Origin: Scleromitrula shiraiana
Lineage: Eukaryota; Ascomycota; Leotiomycetes; Helotiales; Sclerotiniaceae
NCBI GenBank assembly: GCA_028455995.1
Contig: JABELC010000006.1
Span: forward strand, 1,240,001 to 1,304,000
Direction: 5' to 3'
DNA: 64,000 nucleotides
A model generated the notes under the pieces. It did not search any database and had not been told where the DNA came from. It saw nothing but the letters and a program-made list of their open reading frames with translations. The position numbers and the translations under genes were made by a program. Positions 1 through 11,419 of the stretch are shown in pieces (positions within the stretch are counted from its first letter, which is position 1; the number at the start of each line of letters is the position of its first letter).

Positions 1-263
1 TGGGCTCCAATGGTATATATGTCGATATCCAAGCAAGATGTGCAAGATGCCAGGTTCCGAATGTTAATCCGGAGACGGCGGAGAAGAATAAACATGAGCC
101 GTGGGATACTCTAGTTAGCTATAGACGCGTGGATGAGGGTATTAAGTTTAAACCTTGTTTTGGTATGTTGAGTGTGCCTAGGTCGGAGGGTCCTATTGCT
201 GTGGGTATGAAGATGGAGGTTCTGAAGACAACGGAAGATCATAAGTATCAGAAAGGGTTTTAG
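1..263 (+). CDS. MOSC-domain protein, C-terminal end only
   Basis: The third frame is open from the window edge to a TAG at 261-263 and encodes about 86 residues. It contains the run RCARCQVPNVNP, then EPWDTLVSYRRVDEG and PCFGM, the usual C-terminal part of the MOSC (molybdenum cofactor sulfurase C-terminal) fold. The conserved Cys pair in RCARC is present. Family members bind sulfur or molybdenum cofactor, either as the tail of Moco sulfurases or as free-standing mitochondrial amidoxime-reductase-like proteins; which type this is depends on the missing N-terminus. It converges on HIS7 with about 330 bp between the stops. Confidence 0.8.
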   Translation, partial: GSNGIYVDIQARCARCQVPNVNPETAEKNKHEPWDTLVSYRRVDEGIKFKPCFGMLSVPRSEGPIAVGMKMEVLKTTEDHKYQKGF

Positions 264-595
264 GGATTGTTGCTGCGATGCATGGAACATTCATATCCTT
301 AGATTGGAATTATACAATATTGAGGAAATCCTTTAAAACTCCGTGAGAGGAAGTTTGCAAGATTGGTGAACATCCATATCTTCCATATACTTTCAACATT
401 ATGATGTTATTGAAGTACGTAGATGGGTCGATGGCCACAGTCATGTGTCTACAGGTGTTGGTTATTTTCCTTAAGCCTATCACAACTTTCTCATGTCCTT
501 CCGGATCTTCTATCCACATTTTGTAGGTTACAATTGCAATAAGAGCTCCCTTCTCAGTCATTGTGTAGATTATTTTTGATTTCTATTTTATATCT
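264..595. other. Intergenic region between two convergent genes
   Basis: Shared 3' flank of the MOSC gene and HIS7. An 83-codon minus-strand reading frame (310-561) is present, but it has no recognisable family and lies where the 3' untranslated regions are expected, so it is not called as a gene. Confidence 0.5.
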
Positions 596-2286
596 CTAAA
601 TATCACTCTCAAACTGTCTAACCACCAGGCCTTTCTCAGCCAAAGCATCCTTAACCTGCTTAACAGTATATTCCCCTCTGTGAAACATTCCAGCACCAAG
701 AGCTGCATCAGTTGATGTTTTCGAGAAAACTTCTTCAAAATGAGCTGGGTTACCAGCACCACTAGAAGCAATAACTGGTATATTAATTGCGTTCTTAACT
801 TGATTGATAAGTTCGAGATCAAAACCACTATTTGTTCCATCTTTATCTATGCAGTTTAGGAGGATTTCTCCTGTTCCCATGGCTTCTACTGCAGTAGATA
901 GCTCCACCACATCCATATCACGAGTCTCTCGTCCTCCCTTGATGGTACATGCGTACCAACAGAACTGCTCGCCATTTGGTCCTGTATAGTTTGTTTTAAT
1001 TGTGTTGTGTTTTGTGTCCTTAGGATCAGCAACATATACCCTCTTAGGGTCTACACTGACAACGACCGCTTGGTTTCCATAAGCTCCAGAAATTTGCTCT
1101 ATAGCTGTCTTCCCCGATAACTTCTTACCAGCTGCGTAGTATTCCTCGGCAGCGGTCACTGCATCTGATCCAATAGATACTTTATCAGCTCCACTCTTGA
1201 AGTACATTGTAGCAATTTCCAGCGCAGAGACTTTTGTTCCATCAGTATCCACAGTATCTCGAATACCTCCTCCAATAGTTAATGGTACAAAAACAGATTC
1301 CGATGTACGCCGTAAAATTTCCAGCATGGGCAAATCTGCCAGAGGGCAATCTCGAAAACTTGTGATGTTGAGGAACGTCACTTCATCCGCTCCTTGTTCA
1401 TAGTATTTCTTCGCCATTTCAACAGGTTTTCCAAGATTTCGTACATTCCCTCCGTCTGACTTTTCTCTCACATCATATTGATCGCCCTTCGTTACTACTA
1501 AATCTCCTTGATCGTTTGTCCTCACATCCAGGCAAGCGATAACTCTCCTCGTTAATCCTTCTTTAACATTTGCCAATTCCTCTACTGCCTCAGTAGCACT
1601 ATTGCCATCCAAGAAAGCCTTGATAACTCTCAGTCCAGCAACACCACTCTTTTCAGGATGGAATTGCGTAGCCAGTATATTTCCTTTTGCGATAGCTCCA
1701 ACAAATTCTTCTTCGCCATACTTGGCAGTTGCGACAGTCCATCCTTGGTTTTCTAATTCGCCCTTCTTGTATGGTACCTTATATGAATGAACGTAGTAGT
1801 ATTTTGAGCTTGGCCGTAAACCGTAAACCAGTTTATCCGATGTATTCGCACTATTCCATCCAATGTGAGGGACGGCCTTCGAACTATCGTCAAATCGATC
1901 GAGTGAACCTTTAATCAAACCAAGACCCGGAATATCTGGACTTTCTGTAGAACCTTCGAATAATACTTGTAGTCCGACGCATATTGCCATAAATGGTTTA
2001 CCAGATTCGATATGCTTTCTTATAGCAGGGACATATCCAGCCGAGGAAAATTGTGACATACAGTGACCAAAGTGACCGACTCCAGGAAGAATCAATTTCT
2101 GAGGTAATTGTAAGTAATTCAAACTGTAATAACAACCTATAGAGGATAATAGCAATAACTTACATCCGCTTTTGGCACATCTTCCGGAGATCTTATCCAT
2201 TCAATGGTATAACCTGCCTTTTCAATGGCATTTGCCAAACTTCGCACATTTCCAGCCACGTAATCAAGAAGATATACTTTAGACAT
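596..2286 (-). CDS. HIS7: Imidazole glycerol phosphate synthase (bifunctional HisH-HisF)
   Basis: Catalyses the fifth step of histidine synthesis: glutamine-derived ammonia from an N-terminal amidotransferase domain is passed to a C-terminal cyclase barrel, giving imidazole glycerol phosphate and AICAR. Two exons, 2286-2164 and 2098-596, joined across a 65-bp GT-AG intron, give about 541 residues, close to yeast His7. The start MSKVYLLDYVAGN is the expected class-I amidotransferase N-terminus. The nucleophile Cys lies in AICVGLQ (about residue 81) and the His-Glu pair in FHPEKSG. The barrel begins at RVIACLDVRTNDQGDL and ends with IASSGAGNP. The gene looks intact. A near-match to the general amino-acid control site lies about 60 bp upstream. 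Confidence 0.96.
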
Positions 2287-3791
2287 GATTCAATATGATC
2301 CAGAAATATCCAAGTTAACAATTGTATACCTCGACGTAAATAAAAGATGAGTCGATTGGAGATTGTGTGATATAAAAAGATGTGGACTAAAATTGCCCCG
2401 CGCTCTTCACCGCCCTAATTAGCCACAAAAAGCGGCCGCATACGCCCGAATTGCGACTTGATTCGATTCCTCCCTACTGGTCAACCTCACCCTGAATATA
2501 GCAAACACAAGCTGGGAGGCAGGAACGTTATCAATAATTATGGTTGTGATGTATGGTAACTTTATACAGAATACCACAAACTTGGTTGCCACACTAATGG
2601 TCACTCCTTGTACTTGAACAACTTACAGTCATAACTTTGCAATTGGAATCCCTTGAGAGAACAAATCAACGGAGCAAGCTGCTCATGATTTATTAGATGT
2701 TAGCCAAATATGACTGATTCTGATCGAGCTTCCTCACTCCTATCAGGTAGAACTCACTGTGAATTTCTCTTTTTCGTCTTGGAATTTCACCATTCTACAC
2801 TATCCCGGCCCTAGAATTGAATGATCGCAAGAACTCGTTCTCTTCATCCGACGAAATCACTTCCCCTTATATAGGTATACCGAAAATTAGGCCCACCTTA
2901 GTATACGTTCTCACAATTGTTCTACCGGCCGGCTTTAAAGGTGAATTTTCATTCCATCAAGTGATGTGGGCAAATACAATCAAGCCATAATTAGATGCTC
3001 TCCAAAGTCTATCACCCGAGCTCTAGTCGTTTATCTACTTGCCGTTCTTGAAGTTGTCTCCTCCCTTATACACTTCTCTCGTTTTCTCTTCAAACATAAC
3101 ACCGACCGTATACAGAACATTCATGAGGAAAACGGGCACTAGTACCGAAGTTGCAGTTTTGCATTAGAGATGTCATGATTTATGGTTCGCGGACATACTT
3201 CCACAGTGATAAGAATATAGTTCATCTACAACATCATAAGCATAGCTATATATCACAACTCAACTGCCCACTTCATTCTATCATAGATATCGAAACCATC
3301 ACTTGGCCTGATTCTCCACGGAATAGAATGGAAAATAGCATGTTAAACAATGATTCTGTGATTACAACCGCACCATAACTCGAAAAAGCCATCATTCTTG
3401 ACATCTTTCAATCATCATCATTCACTACACATTGCATCATTATGCAGTAAATAAATTTCTCCTGTATCATAGGCTATTCCCTAGCAATCTCCTCCCGTAC
3501 TTCGCTACGACAGAATGCGAATTCGCGCATTTATGCGAAGTAATGATTCTATCACAAGAGGTCTTGGCTGCGACAGGATGCCAAAACGCGCATTCACGGG
3601 AGATAATAACTCTACCGTAATTTCATTTGAGAGGTATAAGTTCTTAGAATCAACATGTTGATTGACCATTCATCCTAAAAGTTTACATCACATTGCTCTT
3701 CTAGTTGTTTTATCTACTCTTATTTCAACTACTCTCGTCTCGACTACCAGTAATTCCACATTCAGATAAGATTCATCAAAACTTATCTACG
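2287..3791. other. Intergenic region between divergent HIS7 and 2EXR genes
   Basis: Promoter region for both flanking genes. Only short frames of fewer than 80 codons without family resemblance occur. Pyrimidine-rich stretches near 3030-3090 and 3700-3740 are ordinary for fungal 5' regions. Confidence 0.5.
2348..2354 (+). promoter_or_regulatory. Possible Gcn4/CPC1-like site upstream of HIS7
   Basis: TGAGTCG matches six of seven bases of the TGA(C/G)TCA consensus bound by Gcn4/CPC1/CpcA regulators, which control amino-acid biosynthetic genes in fungi. It lies about 60 bp before the HIS7 start codon. A single imperfect heptamer is weak evidence; only the gene identity makes it worth noting. 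Confidence 0.25.
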
Positions 3792-4741
3792 ATGGCTTGT
3801 CAGAACACGAAGGGTCGCATGGCCACCAAATATACCGATATATCATATCAACCCCGCCAAGCCGATTCCATCGGACTTCGATCTAATTCCTATCAAGAAG
3901 TCATTCAGGATAAGTCCAAGCACTTCGAAAAACTTCCTGGCGAGCTAAGGAACATGATCTACTATTATCTGGTTCCGGCACCTCGCATGGTGACTGTATC
4001 TGTTACCAGTGGAAGGGTTGACTCACCACAAGTTTCTCACTATAGAATGTCTGAGATGACCTCTCGTAGGAATCAACCTGTACCGATACTCTTGGTTATT
4101 AATCGAGAATCGAGGGGATACATGTTGAGCAAATACACTAGTATATTCAGGGAGTCTCTTAGCAATAACCAGGAGTTTCCACTCTACTTCGACTTCGCCC
4201 GAGATACTCTATGCATCCCAACTGTGGGCATAAGTAGAATTCTTCTTGGACATGGAGTAAGCTCATACCCTTCTTCTCTAAGGTCTTCCACCAAAATTAC
4301 TGACAATCGATCTAGTCTCAAGCCATAGATCCTACCGCCTTAGGAGAACTCCAAGAAGTGTTGGCAAATGTGAAACATTTCGCATTCAAGCATCCATCCA
4401 AAGCATTCCAATTCATTACCCAGTGGTTCACACCTACCTTGAAGACATTCCGACTGCCGATACGAGCTAATGAGGACGAAGAATTTCGATCTTACTGTCA
4501 GACAGAAATTGAGAAAATGACCCCCGAAAGACCTTTCTACATGCCACCAACGATCACATATGTCAAGCCAGATCATCATTGGGACGATTATTCAAAGGTA
4601 TATTTCTTGCCCCCTTCTCACTGCAGCCGAGAACGTTACTAATCCATGCAGGATGATCGCATGATCTTTTTGGAGAAGGCATCAAGTAGTTCGTTCCATC
4701 TTGACGGACTAGGCTCGGGGTCCGGGGATGAACGAAATTAG
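3792..4741 (+). CDS. 2EXR-domain protein
   Basis: Three exons (3792-4256, 4316-4597, 4652-4741) with in-phase GT-AG introns give about 278 residues. The start is ATG in MACQNTKGRM; the in-frame ATG 87 bp upstream precedes a hydrophobic leader and is less likely. The segment FEKLPGELRNMIYYYLVP is the hallmark of the 2EXR domain, very abundant in Leotiomycete and Sordariomycete genomes, often as tens of paralogs. No biochemical role is established for the family; it resembles F-box N-terminal segments but is a separate profile. Downstream, NREsRGYML-like and FDFARDTL-like segments match the usual 2EXR layout. The first intron has a short in-frame extension ending in a stop if retained. Confidence 0.8.
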
Positions 4742-4865
4742 GAGGGAGATCGGGGAACTGCTAGGAAATTCTCACTATGTTGTTTTTGGCAGATATGCGG
4801 GGATAAATAAGATTTGTATTCTAGCATATAATATGAATTAATCATCCTTCTTCCTGACTGGTCGT

Positions 4866-7784
4866 CTAATCATTGCATTGCGAATGTGAAGTTGTGATTT
4901 CCATCATCCAAAGTGTTTGACCGTATGACAAAACTAATTCCCAGATATGTTTGTTTTCTGTCACTCCTACAGAATTTCTGTCCTTCGCCTCAAAAGCAAT
5001 TAAAGTAATATGAAGTAAGATTCGTGCGAGAAGTTCCATTCCTACTTCTCTGAATCGTCTTTCGGCGTCAGCAACACTCATATTACCTACTCGAATTGCT
5101 AACATGAAATCCCGAATATCTGGCGGCAGGTGGTTCTAATCATCTGGATGATCTTCTGTAGTATCATCCCAAGGCTCAACTTCTTCACTGGCGTTTGCTT
5201 CCTCGAGAAAATCTTGAATAACACGAGCAGCAATTTCCATTCTGTTGCCGAATTCTGGTACTATACCAGCTTCGAAAGGATCACCCCGCTTTTCCCAATC
5301 TTGTTTCATATCGTCGACCATAGAACCATCGTCCATAGCGGCTTGCACAGTGAAAAAGTTGGCATGAGGCCATAATAAAGCATTATCTCTGCCATTAGTT
5401 TCATGCTCAATACCTAGCTCTGCTTTGAATGCTTGTCGAATTCGAAGGAGAAGTATATTACATTTTCGAGCCAGAGACATCCAAGGGGTTTCTATCTTGA
5501 TTAATAGCTCCGGCAACCAGTCCCTTAGAGCTGTTAATGTTTCAAGATTAGTGTGTTCTCTGCGGTCTGAATTACGACCACTTCTCTTTATCCCGCCTTG
5601 TCGGTGCATATTGAGTTTGGCGATGATCTGCGCGGCGGTCTCCGTACCGTAGAGGTATTCCAGAATATCATCACTGGCTTTTGTAGTCTTCAGAATTCTA
5701 TTGGCTTTTGCCGGGATTTTAGTTTCTATATTGCCAAAAGAATGGTGGCTTTTAGCAAAAAAGGTAGCCGGGCAACCTAAGCGTAAGAGAAATCGATTCT
5801 TAATCTCTTTATGAGTAACGGGTAATACGCCACTGAAGAACTGGCCAATATGTTCAGCAATCGCAAGGTCCAGTAAGTGCCACTGGCCACTAATAAGGTG
5901 ACTCTGTTGGGCAGCGTTATACAAGTGTGCCACAGAAAACAAGGAACCAAAGTAATTACATAAGTCTATACCTTCTTTTTCCATCCTGATGGCAATTCGA
6001 AGAGACTTTAACCCACAGTATAGTGGGTTGTACTTGTAAAGAAACGCGGGATCATTCGATGACCATATTGATTCGAAGTTCAATCCCGTTTTTGTTCCGA
6101 GAATTTGCTCAACCATGCTTCCCGCAGTATCAACGAGATTGTAATTGATGTCTTTCATTATTTTTTTGAATCCAATCAAATCATTATCGTACACCGTGTC
6201 TGCAATCATGGTTGAAAGATCCATCGCTCGTATTACTCCTTCTGAGGATCCCCACAGTTTGAGCTTTTCGTCCAATGAAGGAGATACAAGAGGCATCTTT
6301 CTTGAAATCTTTGCTCCAACAATATGATGTGAAATTGCTGCTCTTTTGAGTAGATCGGTGTAGCCATTGGCAGACGCGGTACCAAGAATTTTGAACATAT
6401 CTAAGAAGACTCTTGCGATAAATACTTGAGAGTTTGATGTCGCTATAGATGAGCGAACAAATAATAGACCTTCGGTCAGTCTATCTCTCACTGGTCTTAC
6501 TCTTTCCCTACGAATTTCGTCCGCCTCGTCATCCAAGGTCTTTATTTCCTCCAATTCTAAAAGAAGCAAAGAGAGTATTCTGTCCTCTTCTTCCAGATCT
6601 GAGCCTTCAGGGCATTCCTCCGAGTGCAGCGAGTGCAGGGAAAGCATTCCTTTCATAGTTATAACAGAATTGGTCCCGAAACTATCAAACAATGGCATGG
6701 CAAAGTATCGATACTTGTGTAGAATAAGGAAAGTTGAGTGGTAAGTGAATTGATCATACATGGTATTGCGAGGGGCTGTTTGTATCCTGGGTTGTGGCCG
6801 TTCGGACTCTGGTTCTTCGTGAAGTTCCATATGGAAAGTAGAAATCTGGTGTAGTCTTGAAGCAATGGCCATATAGGATGGAACTTTACCGAAATAACTC
6901 GAATGCAAAGAGAATAGCTCGTCTTCAGCTTGAATAATCAGTTCGCAAGCAAGATTAGCGATTAATACAGCGATTAACATATCCAGTTTCATCTCTGCAA
7001 CCTGCTCCCAAGTATTTTTCAAAAATTCTTGTATGCGATGGAGATCTTCAAAGAAGCAGAAGACAACAAAAGAGACGTCAACTGACTTTTCAACCTCCAA
7101 TTGACAGGCCGCGATATTCTTGGCTGATTTGGCGTTTGAGACAATGACGATATCTGAAGGCCCTACATCGAGAATTTCTTCAGCAGTCTCTTCAACTTCT
7201 AACATTTCAAAATTGTTTGTAGATGGATGATAATCAACTACTTTCTCAGTCACTTCTGTACTAGATTTTGGTTCCTCCACACAGTGCTTGAGAATTTCTA
7301 AAGTTTTTTCAAGAACATCTATAAAATGTTCGTGGGCCGAGTTGGATTCATCGTCTTTTTGCGCGTTTCGGAACCACTATAGAAACTAGTTAGTCTTGGT
7401 GATCCTCCAATCCTTAAAAATGCTTACTGTAGCACAACGTTTACGTGCTCGAATTGCACGTTTCAAAATTCTCCAAATCACAATCGGCATTTTCATTGGA
7501 GGCTTTTTAAATTTGGATACCATTTCTGCTTGTACAAGAATCTCCTTCATAGTGGTGGCATGTTTTGTGGACAACAATGCATTCGGTTTTGAGGATGCTT
7601 CCGCGCTCTTTGCTGCCTTCCGAGCTTTGCCTTTTAGCCTTGTGCTTGGTTGAAATTTTGTTGTGGCCGCATCAAATTTTGGTTTGTATCCGCATCTCTC
7701 GGCAGTGCTAGAGAGCCATGTTGCAAAGACGTCGGTATCTTCCTTATAACGCTTGTAGCTACCGGCGAGATTTTCAGGTAACAT
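4866..7784 (-). CDS. DUF6604-domain protein, with an in-frame TAG before its C-terminus
   Basis: Exon 1 (7784-7428) begins MLPENLAGSYKRYKEDT and continues to FATWLSSTAERCGY, the signature of the fungal DUF6604 N-terminal domain. A 51-bp intron joins it in phase to a long exon starting at 7376. That exon reads to a TAG at 5138-5136, giving 865 residues. In the same frame, directly after the TAG, the sequence continues NHLPPDIRDFMLAIRVGN and then VADAERRFREVG, and ends at 4866, about 89 further codons that look like real coding sequence. Either the TAG is a nonsense change, or a 45-nt phase-0 intron (5180-5136, GTTGAG...GATTAG) removes it, giving about 940 residues. Function of the family is unknown. 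The part before the TAG ends in an acidic linker (EPWDDTTEDHPDD). Confidence 0.75.
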
Positions 7785-8086
7785 AGTGCTAGAGTATCTT
7801 AAATAATCCTTCTGTAAGTTCGGATATATTAGGATTTTCTTCTGTATAAAATGTATCTGAATAATAATTAATATTCTGCTGTGATTGATGGAAGGATTCG
7901 TAGATTGATGGCGGTTGGTAGGTTATATTTAGTTGTGGGTTCGATCATGCATTGTTTAATAGGCGAAAGTCGATTGTATATCAACTATCCCAAATAGTAA
8001 ATATTCACTATATAACGTAGCTCTTCCCCAATCAATATACTGGTATCCAAACATATGTGGCGGTGGGTATATTTAAATGTTCTTTT
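7785..8086. other. AT-rich intergenic region
   Basis: Promoter side of the DUF6604 gene and 3' flank of the laccase gene. No reading frame or structured element was recognised. Confidence 0.5.
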
Positions 8087-10461
8087 TTAAATTCCCGATT
8101 CTGCATCTTGTGTTGCATCAGCAGGCTTGTTATTCAGATCATACCAAGATTCCCATGTATCGCATTGATTCTCGATGATTGGCATTACACCAGCTTGGCT
8201 GACCAGACTCTGCAATTTACCGGAATTTTCTATGAATTGTACTGCCATTCCAGACGACGCATGCCAAGCCTAAACATGTCAGTATTAGTACTATCCGTGG
8301 GGGAGGTAATGGTGCAAAGAAAAAAAAGATGCAGGTGAGAGAAACTGTTAGGTGACACGGTTAAAAAAATACTAACATTATGACAGTGCAATAACCATGC
8401 TCCCGGGTTGTCCAATTGAAATCCTATGACTAAATATCCACCAGAAGGAAGCATTGCAGTATCCCGTCTCGTGGGATTGTGAGTGGTTGGTTTAAAAGTT
8501 GAAACGTTGAAAGGTTCGTTTGATTGATCTAAAATCACGAAATCGTGACCGTGTAAATGAATTGGATGACTGACATTGGTCACAATACGTTCTGGGTTAT
8601 CAGGAACAAACATTCCTTCTATGAAGAAATAAAGCCAGTCGTTTTCAGGAGAATCAAGAAATATGGGTACATAACCCTTTGGAAAAGCGGCTCCAGTAGT
8701 ATCTGTGTTCTCTGCTATCAGTTTGAGAGACGGTTCACTCCAGTTGAGGTACATAGGATCAACCTTGAGACTCCATTTGAGAAGATGAGAATAACGATCA
8801 CTGCAGTTAGGAAATCCCTGTAAGGTGCTGTTGAGGTACTGTTCCGGGCCAGGCCTATTGATTTGTCCTCCAACTTCTTTATGTACAACAGGTACAAGGT
8901 CTTTTGTGGGAGGATCGAGACAACCAAAGCCTTGTCGGTTACCAGGAGGGCTGTAAGGATTAATTGTTGAGGTAGGGTCGTATCTGATAATTCCCAATGT
9001 TGAGATTTTCGTATTATTGCTACAATCTCTAGCATGTATCCAAAAGTTCGTTCCATGGGTAAAGTTAGTGGTTGTTTTAACAATGATATCATATCGCTGC
9101 CCTGCAGTATATTAGGATAATATAATCTAGCTATTCCTTAACGACTCACCAACTGCAATATTCACTGTATCCGTTTCATATCCTTCAATCGGGACAAAGT
9201 CCATTCCAACTACAGTAAATGTATGTCCATCGATCCAAAACGTGAATTGAGTAGAAGTGCCGGCATTCACAATGCTCAGTTTGTAAGTATTTCCTTCGAT
9301 AAAATTTACGGAATAGTAATTCCCAGTAGTGGCACCCGTGCTGTCGTTGTAGTAAACACCCATTCCTTGCAGAAGGGTTGAGTCGGGTTTTGGGGATTTA
9401 CATGTTGAGCACAACTCTAGATGAAGCAAAGAAAACGCATTTTGATGGTACCAGTCTGAGATTAGCAATGGACCAATGTCAATATCGTAGTCCTTGTTAG
9501 TGGGGCCGTTTATCTTCAGGGCTCCATAGAGACCATTAGGATCTAATGCAAGTTGAAGATCAGCTACTTGTACTATACAACTTTATGATATGACTTACAC
9601 TGCAAAGCAAAATGACTATGATACCATGATACCCCGTATTGTGTAACCTCAAATTCGTAGGTATATGATTGAGAAGGCGTGATTGGGCATTGAGTAACTC
9701 CAGGGACACCATCTTGCCAGTTGGAATTAAGCTGGCGGATTCCATGCCAATGAACAGCGGTACCATTCAGGTTCGTAAGGTTATTATGTACAGTTATCTC
9801 TGGAAATAGTTTAGTAATTGAGGATGAACGGCAATCTGGAAGGCTGTTACCAAGGGGTATATTAATTCATAAACCACTCTTTTGACTATCTGATTTTCGG
9901 AGAAATCTTTTGATTTATCTATCTGATGTTGATGGTTGAAGCAAAAGTTGATGCATGAATTAACACATCCCCTGGTCGACGTACTCAAAGTATCACCCCA
10001 ATCCGCCTGCAAGCATCGATTAGTTGAAAAATCAAGAATTTGAATAAAAAGTATACCTCTATCAATGGACCTGGAAATTGATTGTTGAAAACCGTTTTTA
10101 GAGTTTCAACACCATCGGGTGCAATCCATCTGTTGCCAACAACTAAATCGTACTAAAACAAGAGTCAGTCTAAAGAAAAGAACTTATGACGACATAAACC
10201 CACTTCTCGAATTTGATTTGTATGTGGCCAATTTGTAGCAAAATCTGTGTGTATATCATGACCTCCCCAGCAACTACGATTATTCGGAGTATTGCAGGGA
10301 GGAATTGAGGGCGCAGAATAATGAATGGCACGTACTTTACCCACCAAGAGCCAGAAGGTTAAGGGGAAAATCGGAACCATAATCTGGTAGATAAAAGTAA
10401 ATAAAGATCGAGGTACACGAAAGCTCAAGATAAGAAGTATTGCCAGATTGAACTTTTTCAT
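8087..10461 (-). CDS. Laccase-like multicopper oxidase
   Basis: A secreted copper oxidase that takes electrons from phenolics and reduces oxygen to water. Seven exons (10461-10204, 10152-10057, 10006-9985, 9799-9599, 9542-9150, 9101-8377, 8269-8087) join in phase to about 625 residues. All four copper-ligand motifs are present: HWHGIRQ, WYHSHF, HPIHLHGHDF and HCHNAWHASSGM. NIAVGQRYD and GPLIEADWGD also match the family. The N-terminus has two hydrophobic stretches; translation from the inner Met (10380) would leave a more standard signal peptide, MVPIFPLTFWLLVG. The third exon is only 22 nt and is followed by a 185-bp intron. Asn replaces the usual Ile in HCHxAWH. Roles in the family include pigment synthesis, lignin or phytoalexin oxidation; the sequence does not say which. 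Confidence 0.92.
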
Positions 10462-11419
10462 TTCACCTGGGGGGCATAAAAGTATACTTGTACTTGCAAG
10501 GCCGCATCAACGAAGAGCTCGAGAAAATATATAGTGTAGCTCAACCCTATAAACTTAGAACCGACATACCGGTAGTGATGAAGGATTAATAATAATTGTG
10601 GAGATCAAATAGTTCTATGTTGGTAGTTCTAAGCCAAGTGAATGATAAAAATCCAAAGCTAAAACTTCTCCGCTCTTTCAATCGGACTCGTGGCCTCACA
10701 AGACAGATGGGGTAGTACCCAATACCGGATAAGTACCCACCACAGGCACTTTTATTCATTCTTCAACTATGGAGAAAGCAGTCTTTAACAAAACGTTATT
10801 ATGGTGACGTTGATGAAGTGTTCACTGAGGCGGAAAAATAGGTGGAAAACATGGTGATGAAGTCACATCAGCTTGTAGTCTAGACCATATCGGGACTGGT
10901 GCAATATAAATTCGCTGACTAAGGAATATAAACTAGCCTGGAGTTATTGATTCGAGATTCTTCGGAGTTGTTATAAGTTTTCATTCAAGTTATTGAAGCT
11001 TTAAATACCTGTTCAATGATCATGTTATTGTTGTGTATATTCAGCTCATGTTACTTGAGTACGGTCGGAAGTATGTATTTGAACTTTTGCTAGAGACGGA
11101 TCATTGTCCAACTATGCTTGAGAGAATTAGGAGGTGTCCTTCCTAAACATGCTTTAAATTATGGTTGTACCTGCCTTATAAGATAGTATCTGATATCTCA
11201 CCAATATTCAATTGTATAACATAGTTTAATTGCATTGGTACTTTCTTGGAGCTCCTTTTGGTGGAATGTGCATACTAGCGGGTGGTGGTGGTGGTTGCGA
11301 CATCGAAGTGGCTGGAAGAATTCTTCAATCTCTCAAATATAAAATATTGACCCATCAACCCTCTCATTTTCCAAACATTCAGTCCCTCATTTTCAGTTAT
11401 CTTGATTCTCCTCCCAAAT
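10462..11419. other. Divergent promoter region between laccase and GH16 glucanase
   Basis: The two secreted-enzyme genes are transcribed away from each other from this 958-bp region. A GGTGGTGGTGGTGG run lies at 11281-11294. No gene was recognised; the 109-codon frame from 11230 is a shadow of the GH16 first exon. Confidence 0.5.

Noticed and set aside
310..561. 83-codon minus-strand frame between the MOSC gene and HIS7
   Set aside because: It lies in the shared 3' flank, has no recognisable family and no clear promoter room.
9543..9597. A 35-bp version of the fourth laccase intron ending at an earlier AG
   Set aside because: It is shorter than fungal introns allow, and the later acceptor restores the conserved HFALQYPNGLYG junction.
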